Below, in pieces: positions 13,301-25,300 of a stretch of DNA of 64,000 nucleotides. Each line of letters begins with the position of its first letter. Position 1 is the stretch's first letter. Location of the stretch: NCBI GenBank assembly GCA_943736015.1, contig OX031066.1, forward strand, positions 24,288,127-24,352,126, written 5' to 3'. Source of the DNA: Tridacna crocea (lineage: Eukaryota > Mollusca > Bivalvia > Cardiida > Cardiidae). A program made the position numbers and the translations under genes. Below the pieces are notes generated by a model. That model did no database searches and was not told the origin of the DNA. It saw only the letters and a program-made list of their open reading frames with translations.

Positions 13301-16300
13301 AATTCAAAATACCGATAATTGGAGGAAAATCTGGCAGGGCCTATAACTTCCAATGGCAGATTTGACTGTGGATATCATAGCACTTACCAGTGTCCAGGAC
13401 AGTTCATTGGTTTTAAACCATATTTTTCTTTTTCAATTTCAAACTGGAACATGTTATCCTGCAATGAGACATAAATATTTCTATCCTGTTTGTTGATTAT
13501 CATGAGAGAGACAGCTTTAGAAAACATTATAAGAGAAGGGAAAATGCTGGCTACTTGCATATTCTCCTTTTCCCTTAACTCATTTACAAACAAGAAAATT
13601 TTATACTTGTCCAAATTGAAAACATTTGTAGGCGACAAAATAAATGTTGCTCAAAAATTAAAATTTGTTTTGAGAATGGTAGAAAACATTGTGGATAAAG
13701 GGGAAACTGCTGGTCACCAGCATTTTCTCCTTTTCCTACGATGTTTTCTAAAGGCTTCTTTCTCAGGGTCCTCAAAAGTCGGATTGTATAGTAAAGGGTA
13801 ATGTTTTTTATCCTTGTTAACATATCTCATAATTTGAACCAAACTTAATTTGTTATCTATAAATAGTTTTATTCTTTACCAAACAACAAAATAAAAGACT
13901 GGTCCAAACTGAAAGCAATTGCAGATGACAAAATAAACGTAACTGAAAAATTGAAATTTGTTTCCAGCAAGGGTAGAAAACATTGTAGAAAAAGGAAAAA
14001 TGCTGGTTACCATCATTTTCTCCTTTTCTCACAATGTTTTCAAAAGCTTTCTTTCTCGGGGGTTGTTAAAAGTCGGGATTGTGTGGTAAAGAGTAAAATC
14101 TAAACAAGTCTAACCTTGCTTTGTCTGGTAAACAGTCAACCCTTTCCAAAAGAACAAAATTTTGGACAAGACTATATACATGTATAAGTGTATGCAGACA
14201 ATCAATCAAATGTACAAAAAACATTCTGATAGAATTGCACAGCAATACTGTCTCCTACCGGCTGTATATATTGCTGGCAGGTATAGTTTGTGAAACTCTG
14301 TGCAGGAGAAAGAACATGTCTGACCCAATTTCAGAATTATAAGCATCACATCTATCTTTGTATGCAATGCTTTCATGAAAGCCGGATAAGCATATTCCTC
14401 ATTAAAGTAAATTCATTGAAGAAGTTTTACAAAGACAAGATGTGTTTGTGAAACACAAAATTAGTGCCCCTGTGAAAGCAAATTTTCAGACATATTGTCT
14501 TTACCTTGTGAGATGACCTTGACCTTATCATTGGCAGGTGTGTACCAATGAAAGGTACCAGCTTACCACATACAAATGACTATGAAAAGTGTTCATGATA
14601 ACAGTTAAAAGTTTTGACCTTGACTTTGGACATGTAACCCACAGAAGATCAGTATCATTGACAGGTACCTGCATCCCGAATATGTGCATTGTAAGCACTG
14701 GTAAAAAAGATGGGAAAACTTTATTTCTGTGAAAATTTCCTAAGTTCAAAGCCCGTAATTTCATCAAAAATCAGTGGACCACAATGAAACTCAAACTTGA
14801 TATGTAATTGACAGTGGCTGACTTACAATACAAAAATTGCTCATTATCTGCCAAGCTTAGCATTTAGAAAAACAGTCCGGAAAACTTCTTTTTTCAGTGA
14901 AAGATTCCAAGTCCAACGCCAATAATTTCGTCAAATATCAGTGGACCTGAGTGAAACTAAAATTTGATCTGAAACTCTTACTGGTTAACTTACATACCAA
15001 AAATCAGCTCATTATCTACCAGTGTTTAAAAAAAGTCTTGAAAACTGTTTTTTACCATAAAAATTTCTATGTCCAAGGCCTGTAATTTTGTCAAAAATTA
15101 TATTGAGGATTTTAATCAGAGCACCTGTGGATTCGTATCAGACTAGAACATGATCAACCCCCTGCAATTTTAAGAGCGTTATGATAGGGTCAGTGCCTTA
15201 GTTAAGTTTATTCTGATGGGGTTCCACTGCATTTTGCTCTCGCGGGGATAAAAACAAAAATGTAACTTACAGCATAATGATCCCAATGACCAGAAGTTTT
15301 CCACAACTTATAATTGTAAATGTTTGGAGACACTACTTCTTTGAACCCTCTTTTCCTGTACTCTTTCTGAAAATAAAACATAACCTTACTTTTTTTTTTG
15401 TGTGTGTGTGTGTAAACAGGAAAATTCTTTATTACAAAATTTATAGTAATTAACATCATTAAATCTTTGCCAAATGATCTTGCGTTTTTGCAGCCTTCAT
15501 TAGCTCTTTACCTAACAACAAAAATTGGAGCAGTCCAAATAGAAAGGATTTGTAGACGACAAATGTAACTGAAATAATGATTTCTGTTTTGGATGGGAAG
15601 GAAAGAAAACATTGTGGGAAAAGGAGAAAATGCTGGTAAACAGCATTTTCTCCTTTTCCCACAATGCTTTCAAAAGGCTCCTTATACAGTTTTGTTAATG
15701 TTGAATTTAAAAGAGTTTACCTCTTGTTAGGTTAAAAAATAACAATTTACCACACACACAAGAAAATAAGATTAGTCCAAACTAAGAATTTTGCAGACAA
15801 CAAATTAAATGCAAAGAAAATAATGCAATTTTTTTTCTCAAAAAGGTATAAGACATTATGGTCAAAGGAGAAAATTGCTGGTAACCAGGATTTCCTCCTT
15901 TTCCAAAATGTTTTCAGAAGACATTTTCCCAAGCAATTTTGTTGGAATGATATTAATTGCCAAAAAGGCCTTTTACAAAATTTACGCAACAGCATAACTA
16001 AAACTCGCTTCCAGTCCCCCATTTTGCATCAAATCAAACTAGAAGGCCCTGAAGGCCTGAAAATGCTCTACTGGCAGAGAGTTTGCTTTTAAATAAAGCA
16101 TACATAGGAATTCATTACGCAAAAAGACAAAAATAATTGACATTTTCAACTCAAAAAGGCTACTTTTCCATTACTGTTGTTTGAATTTTTTCAAACTCAA
16201 CAGGGTAAAAAAGCTATTGATGGGATAAACAAGCTGAAAAATTCATAAAATCTGATCACAAATAAACACTTTATCATTTAAACAGGCAATGAAATTGTTC

Positions 16301-19300
16301 AATTTGAAAAGACTACTTTTCCCATACTGTTTGTCAGATTTTTTTCAAAATTGATAGGATTAAAGCTATTGATGAGATAAACAAACTCTGAAAGTTCCAC
16401 AGAAATCTGACCAAAAATGAAGACTTTATCTCATAAACAAGAAATGAAAGTTTTCAACTTGAAATGGCTACTTTTCCCATACTCATAGTTGGAATTTTTT
16501 CAAAATCAATAGGGTTGAAGCTATTGATAAGATAAACAAACTCTGAAAGTTTCATGGAAATCTGACCAAAAATGAAGACTTTATTGCGTAAACAAGAAAT
16601 GTAAATTCTAAACTTGAAATGGCTACTTTTCCCATACTCTTTGTTGGAATTTTTTCAAAATCAATAGGGTTGAAGCTATTGATAAGATGAACAAACTCTG
16701 CAAGTTTCATGGAAATCTGACCTAAAATGAATACTTTATTGCGTAAACAAGAAACGTAAATTTTAAACTAGAAATGGCTACTTTTCCCATACTGTTTGTC
16801 GGATTTTTCTAAAAATTGATAGGATTAAAGCTATTGATGAGATTAACAAACTGTGCAAGTTTCACGAAAATCTGATGACAAATGAAGACTTTATCGCGTA
16901 AACAAGAATTGGAAATTTTCAACTTGAAATGGCTACCTTTCCCATATTGTTTGTTGGATTTTTCACAAAAATCTGACAACAAATGCAGACTTTAACACGT
17001 AAACAAGAAAATGACTAACGGACGGACAGACAGACGGACGGACGGACGACGGAAACCCCGCCATGACATAAGCTCTAATGGCTTTCAGACAGTAGAGCTA
17101 AAAATGAAAAATAGTACATAGGCAGATTATGTTATTGCACACATGTACAAAGTTTCACAAAACTTCATCCAATGGTATTGGAGATATTGGCTCAGACTAA
17201 TGGCCACATGGATGGACGGACGGACAGACAGAGAGAGGGAAGGATGGATGGACAATATTCAACTACATCCCTCCCCTTTCTGCCGAGGATAACTAGAGCT
17301 ATCACTAAACCCGATTATACTCCCCACCAGCTTCTTATCACAAAGACAGGTCTTTGTCACAAAATGCAGAATGGTTTTGCACAAAAGTAAGAGTTGAAAA
17401 AAGTTCAAGGGAGATGATTCCGCAACAAATCACAGCAAGGTCACGAAAATTGCTCATGCACAACTTCATATATAGGAACACTGTGTAAATTTGAGTTCAG
17501 TACGTGAAAATGTGTTGAAGTATTGCTCCGGACAAATTTGTGTCTACAGACAGACGGACGGACAGACAGCCATGGCTATTCCAGTATATTCCCCTCCATT
17601 TCGTTGTGGGGGGTATAAAATTATATAAAACTAAGGTAATCTTTCACAAACCTTTATAAAGTCAATCAGCTTGTTATAAATATGTGCCCCTTTTGGTAGG
17701 AAGAAGCAACTCCCTGGACTAAGTTCATGGAAAAAGAATAGCTCTTGTTCCTGTAATAGTAAAAATATTTTCATCAGAAAGATCTAACAATACATGAAAT
17801 AGAGGATATTTGCTTTATCAGTGAATGATCTAAACCTTTTTCATCAAGTGAGCATCATCATTAATATTTTCATGAGTGGTGGAGCCACCACTGAAAATAT
17901 TACCAATGGTATTCTCTCAAAATAAATTTCAAACTTTCATGGAAAAAAAAAATACTCTATTCATTTCATGCCTTTAACCTTTTCTGGGCGGAACTCGATC
18001 AAAATCCAGCACAGTTCTTTTCAGTTGTTTCCTTTGGTGTACCCCCTCCGCATAGCAAAGCATTACAATGTTAAGTCAAGCGCGAGAAATGTAGGGTAAA
18101 TGACATCATATTTCCATCTGGTTGTGAGTCAAGCCCATTTTACATAAGTAAGTAGAATATAAAAATTGGTATTTTCACTGGTCGTACCTGTGGAATATTG
18201 AAAAAAAATATTTTCACTAGTATTTCTTGGTATCCTGCCAGAAAGCATGATATAATTAGATTTATCACCTAACTTCGCTTATTTTCAGCGTAATATACCC
18301 ATTACAAATTTTATTACTTTATACAAAATCGCTATCACAATGATATGATGTCACATTTGACGTCATTGGCGCATATTTTATAGACGTGGATGCGTTTTAT
18401 GGATTTTACACCAGGTGCATCTATAGATGGCTTTACACCTTCAGATCTCTCGTTTGTACTACAGATAACTGTCCCAAAAGGCGATGTTACTTTTTGACTG
18501 GTCACCTCCAGGTGCAGAGACGATCAAGACAAAACCAGTTGAAAGTTCCACACAAATTTTGTGCAAAAGTTTGAGCTCTCACAATTTCGCAAATAGAGCA
18601 CAAAACTAGGATTTAATAATCCTTCGTTTGAAATACACAAATATTTTCAATTTAGATGCTGAAAATATCTCGAAAACCGTGAATTCCATCTGTCACTCTA
18701 GTTATTTACATTCCTGAAAACATTCATGAGGTTTTTTTCCCCCCAAGATTTACATGTAATAAGTGACTTCTACAAGTTTTTTTTAGGTAATAAATGTTTT
18801 AATAAATTGTATTTGGTCATGTTAGTTACTTAGATATAAATGCATTTTGCTGCAATACTGATTAAACTGACATCAAGGTCGTTAAAAGTCACGCTTGTGT
18901 GGCAAAGAGTTAACTATTTGAGCACAAAAAGTCTTATAAGCACTGCGAAAGATGAGTTCACAATATCGTGCCCTAACCTACCTGTCCAATTTTTCTGTGA
19001 TTTCTCTTGGCTGCCTCTTCTTGGAACTGTTTCCACTCTTTCAACTGTTTGGGGTCGGGGAAGGATATACCATACAACCTCTGTAGAGATTCTGCGTCTG
19101 CTTTTCCTTCCCAGTAGGATGAGGAATTCTGCATGGAATTATTGAGGGAAAATATGGATCAATATACATTTTGAGCCATGCTCTTTAACCCTTTACCGCA
19201 CAATCCTGACTTTTAACACCCTTGTGAAAGAAACCCTTTCAAAACATTGAGGGAAAAGCAGAAAATGCTGTTAACCAGCATTTTTTCCCTTATCCACAAT

Positions 19301-22300
19301 GTTTACTACCCTTTCCAAGTAAAATTTCAATTTTTGATTCACATTAAATTTTATTTTGTTGTCTGCAAATGCTTTCAAATTGGACTGGTCCAATATTTTG
19401 TTGTTTGGTAAAGGGTTAAATAAGGGTGCATAGTGCATCTCTGTGATGAATGATACCAAGCAAGTCAGCACATAATAGTGGATCCATAAAAAACTATTTA
19501 TATATGACCTGTCACGCAAAAAGGGACCTTCTGGGAACTGCGAAAAGTGTGAAGCTTTAATTTTCTGTACAAAAAGAACTCTTTGTACTTTAGTATACAA
19601 CTACTTTTGAACTACCAACTTAAATTGACCACCACTAGTTTTGGTCTGCTTTCGTCTGATTGATGTACCCAATTCCCAGATTGTCCATTTTTGTGTGACG
19701 GGTCATGTTTATACAATAAACTCTATGATGAGGTACACTGGTACTTTGACACACAAAAAAATATACCCACTGCAAAAAGTTTCGACCAAAGTCAGCCTGT
19801 GCTAACAAACAGGCTAGGCTGACAAGGATTGACAGTTTTTACAGAAGCATTAATCTTTTACTCCATAGGTAGTCATTTCTACGCATTGCTTGTAGGAGCC
19901 TTTGAAAAACATTGTGCCAAAACGTGAAATTGCTCATGACGAGCAATTTCACCTTTTACCACAATGTTTTCTATGCTATCAAAAGGTGTCATATACACAT
20001 AAGAAACTGCTTCATCCTTGCTGTTATTTAAGGTCAATTAGAGATATCATGGAAATGCCTTATGGGGTAAAGGATTAAGCCCACTTTTTTCACAGAGCAT
20101 GGCTCATTTATCATTATAATAACTTTCATTTTTGACATCATTTTGTGCGTCTTTCAAAGAAGTGAATGGGTTTTTATGAGTATTACCGTGGCTGCATCTT
20201 TAAACCTTAAAAAATAGTTACTAAGCTTGCAAAAGGTTTCCTTAATGACATTATCTCTAGTCTCCTTTGATAAAATCCAATCTCAAACACCAGCTCATGT
20301 CAGATCCTATTTATCTTTATCCATGTCCACAGACAGACAGGACTGATGGGCAAACATATAAATTGACAAACTAATTCAAGTTTACCTGGAAAAATATATC
20401 AACAGCAGGAAAATAAAAATATTGTCAATATTTACCTTGGTGATGGCCATTGCCTTTATTTTACCAGTATGTCGGACATGTGGCCCTCGACAGAGATCAA
20501 TCAATGGTCCACATCTGAATAAAACAATTTTATCCTTTACCACACAATCCCAACTTTCAACAACCTTGACAGAAAAGACTTCTGAAAACTGTGTAGGAAA
20601 AGGAGAAAATGCTGGGTACCAGCATTTTCTCCTTTTTCCACAATGTTTTCCATCCAATCAAAGACACCCTCTAGAATTTCAGCTGAATTTAAATTGGTAT
20701 CTGCAGAAGGCTTTTAATTTCGAGAAATCTACGATCTTATGCATAATTAGTTTAATTTTGACAGGTCTACAATTTCATCATACAGTTAAGGTAAACAAAA
20801 TATATCATGCCATCACTATAGTGTAAGTGATTAACTATTACAATTTGTATCGTATACAAACATCTCCATACAGGGAAACACAAGTTTTCAATATTAAGGG
20901 AAACATTACGTGAAAAGAGGAGGATTGCTTTTCAAGATTAACCTGAGCTCCAGATAGAGGGACGGATTTTGATTTCAAAATTGAAAATACTCATTATTAT
21001 CAACTAAACCCTATGTTGTGGGTACTCATTAGAATCTTCTCCTTAATGAGCATGCACAACATAAGGTTTGGAAGAGAAATAATGGATTTAGAATATCATC
21101 ACTCCCTGTTACCTGGAGCTCTGTTAGCTTAATTTGCCAACAAATAATCAACAAAAGCACCACATGATGATGCCAGCACTCTACTTCAGTTGCTTTCAGA
21201 AACTGATTTTTTGTGAAATCAAACCAAGTCATAAATGGGGCATAACTTTGTCAAAAATACTTTGATGGCTACCTAGCCTTCTTGCACAAGTTTCCCTTTA
21301 GATAGTTTACAACTAGTCCGAATTTGAAGTCCATCTCTTTAGAAATGACAAAGAAATTATAAAATGTCAAAGTTTTTGTATGACGGTGCAGAAAACACCA
21401 GGGTTATGACAATACTTCGATGTCATCTTTGAAAACAGCTAAGTTAAAAGCGTTTCTCTTGCATGACCATTGAATCTTATCCTTACAAAGTCATGGACTT
21501 AACTTATCAAGTAACTGCAAATCCTCAGAAAACATACCTACAACACAGAAAACAGAAGTGATTACTATGTCTAAGGGGTTTATCATTCTTTAAATAGGCA
21601 ACAGGGTTCAAGATAAAAGGGGGAAGTGATGGTTTCCTAAATCCATTATTTCTCTTTCAAACCCTATGTTGGGGCACTCATTAAAATCGCCTCAGTGTGG
21701 GTTTGGTGGAGAATCATTAATATTTCTAATTTTGAAATTAAAATCACTCCCTCCACCTGGACCTCTGCGGCAAATTTATACAGCTTACTTGTATACAGTG
21801 GTGGTGGGGGTGGTAACTTTTTCTTTTATAATCCTCTGCTTGAAAGTGTTATACTGAAAAGAAATGAAAAGAAATCTAGTTTAAGTATACTTTATAAATG
21901 GGAAATTTTACAATGTGGAAATTTTGAGATTTCACAAATAATAGGAAAAATTTGTAAACTTTTCTGTTTGTGCATTTCACCAGATGTATACAAACAAATA
22001 ACGAAAGTCTTGAATTTGCAGACATTATCATAATCTAATGTCCGCAATCATTAACCCTTTACCACACAGTGACAACTTTTAAAGACCCTGTGGAAGAACC
22101 CTTGAAAACATTGTGGGAAACGGAGAAAATGCTGATAACCAGCATTTTCTCCTTTTTCCACAAAGTTTTCTACTCTGTCCAAGATAAATTGCACCATCTG
22201 AGCCACTTTGAAATTGTCGTCTGCAAATTCTTTCAATTTGGATTGATCTAAAATTTTGTAATGTGGTAAAGGATTACTTTTCAATTTTTTCACATGTATT

Positions 22301-25300
22301 TAAAACACATACCTCAAACATCTTCAGAAGATTTTTCTTGGTCAATTCCAGGCGTTCAAAAGGCTGTTTTTCCTTCACTATTTGCTTCACTTTGTTTTCT
22401 ATCACAGGATAATCATAACCTGACACTTGTCTGAAATAAATTGATTGTTTGGTGTTTTACACTCCTTCAACATTATATTAGTCCCATCCCAGCTTAAGTT
22501 TACTTATTTACTTATGTTCTGGGTTTCATCTATACAAGGCTGGGGTTCTGAAGCATCTTGCCCAAGGACACTCCAACCTACAGCCTAGCTCCTCTGGTCA
22601 GGAAGGAACACCTGACGGCTCAATTTCAAGTCTTATATCCCATCAATAAGCCGCTCAGAACTCCCTGCCTGAAATAAAGAAATACTGATTGTAACCCCCT
22701 TGGAAAGTCAAGTATTTGCAGATCCCATGATGCATCTAAGATTTTAAATAGGCAGGAATATTTGACAAGCCCCTGAAAATAAATTTCAAGAGAGGGAAAA
22801 GGGGGAGGGTAGAAAACTTAGTATGTTTGACATTATACTGAACCTTAATAAACTTACATGAATTCAGATATTTACATCAACATGCAAAAGACTATGGTCC
22901 GTATTCACCAACCATTCTTAAGAACATTCTTGGTCTTATTCTTCAAGATTTCCTGACGGTGAAAGTAACAAGACTTTTGATTGGCTGAACCGAATGGTTT
23001 AGCCAATCAGAAGTTTTGTCACTTTCACACTGACAAAATGCTGGAGAATAAGACCAAGAATGATCTTAAGAATGGTTGGTGAATATGGACCCATATTTTA
23101 CAATGTACAATAAATCTAACATAATTTTCAAAGTCTGCATTATGCAGTGCAGAGTTAACCCTTTACCAAACAACAAAATTTTAGACTGATCCAAATTGAA
23201 AGCATTTGCAGACGACAACATAAAAGTGACTGAAAATTTGTTTTATGAAGATAAGAAAACATTGTGGGAAAAGGAGAAAATGTTGGTTACCAGCATTTTC
23301 TCCTTTTCCCACAATGTTTTGTAAAGGCTTCTTTCTTAGGGGCGTCAAAAGTAGGGATTGTGTGGTAATGGGTTAAGAGACCTGATGAAAAAATGATTAC
23401 CTCCAACGAAAATTCAATGCCTGGAAGCCCCATGTTCAACCCTCAACCCTTGTTGCTCTGCATTTTTCACAGAAATGTAATTGGATAAGATACTTCAAAA
23501 CCCACAACATGCATAATTAGTAAGCTGTTGTATTAATACAACCACAAAAATTGTTTAACTCTTCACCAAACGATACAATTTTAGACTGGTCCAAATTGAA
23601 AGCATCAAAATTTTGCAGACAACAAAATAAACATGACTTAAAAATTTAAATTTGTTTTAGGAACAGTAGAAAACAGTGTGGGAAAAGGAGAAAATGCATT
23701 TTCTCCTTTTCCCACAAAGTTGTTCTTCGGGGTCATTAAAAGTCGGAATTGTGTGGTAATGGGTTACTATTGGCACAACATACTGTTTAAATCAGTTCCC
23801 TTTATGTTTTCTACCCTTTCCAAGATGAATCCTTAACCCATTACCACACAATCCCTACTTTTGACTCCCCTGAGAAAGAAGCCTTTAGAAAACATTGTTG
23901 GAAAAGGAGAAAATGCTGGTAACTCAGCATTCTCTCCTTTTCCCACAATGATTTCTACCCTTCACAAAACAAATTTCAAATTTCAAGTCACTTTTATTTT
24001 GTCGTCTGCAAATGCTTTCAATTCGGACAAGCCCAGAATATTGTGGTTTGGTAAAGTGTTAAACCACAATATTTTGTCTGAACACACAATAATTTAATAT
24101 CAGTAACTGTTGTTTTCATGAACATTGGAGTGTTCTGATTGGCTGGAAAACTTTTTCATACATGTAGCTCCATGAATAAAAAAACCCTCCTAATGCCATA
24201 CTTTCGCTGAGGGTTACTTTTGCGGGTCCTACACACTGCTTTGCTCATTTACTTTCGTTCCATTGGATAATTTCAGTATCGGGGATCTGAAAACTGCTTC
24301 CCTATTGTATTCTTGTGCCATACAAATGAGTGGAAGGAGCTTTAGAAACTCCAAGGTTAGATTTAAAAATAAAGAAAATGAATGCAGTTTGAATTATTTC
24401 CATGAGTGTATGTTGTCTGTGATATTAAATTATGTGGAATGAAGAGAACTTTATTTCTTTCATGGAGGTATGAAAAAAAAAGCGTAATCACACTTTTGTA
24501 TGAAACCGCTTCGCCGTTCTTTCTCATGATAGTTCAGTCAGAAATATGAAGTGAAGGGTTAAAGGACACTCGTGTAACTTTACCTTTCACACCACATATC
24601 GTAGTAGAAACCTCCTTCAATAGGTGGTCCATAACACAGGTGACCACCATATAAACATTCCATTGCTTCTCCCATTATATGAGCACTAGAGTGCCAAAAC
24701 ACATACTGACCTGAAACAGAGAAGGGGCATGAACAAACAGGCAGTCCATAATCTCCCAAATCATAAAATCACAGACCTGTTCGAACTAGAGCTATTACTT
24801 AACCCATTACCACACAATCCCTACTTTTGACGCCCCTGAGAAAGCAGCCTTTAGAAAACATTGTGGGAAAAGGAGAAAATGCTGGTAACCAGCATTTTCT
24901 CCTTTTCCAACAATGTTTTCTACCCTTCACAAAACAAATTTCAAATTTTCAGTCACTTTTATTATGTCGTCTGCAAATGCTTTCAATTCGGAACAGTCTA
25001 AAATATTGTCGTTTGGTAATGGGTTAACTTGATTATACCCCCTCCCCACAGCCAGGTCCTTGTCACAAAAACAGGTCTATGTCACAGAATGAAGAATGGT
25101 TTAGTACAATGGTAAGAGTTTAAAAAAGTTGAAAGGGAGATAATTCCACAACAAATCGCAGCAGGGTCATGAAAATTGCACATGCATAACTTCATATATA
25201 CATATATAGGAACAATGTGTGTAAATTTGAGTCCAGTACCCTTAAAAGTCTTGGGGAATTTCACCCAACAATTTGTGTCTATGGACTAGGGCTCCGTATC

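Larger units (their letters stand above)
19173..20105. mobile_element. GAGCCATGCTC repeat with three nested elements
   Basis: Outer ends TTGAGCCATGCTC and CAGAGCATGGCTCA; inside are TTAA MITEs at 19185 and 19850 and the GTCACGCAAAAAGGGACC repeat at 19504-19707. Confidence 0.65.
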
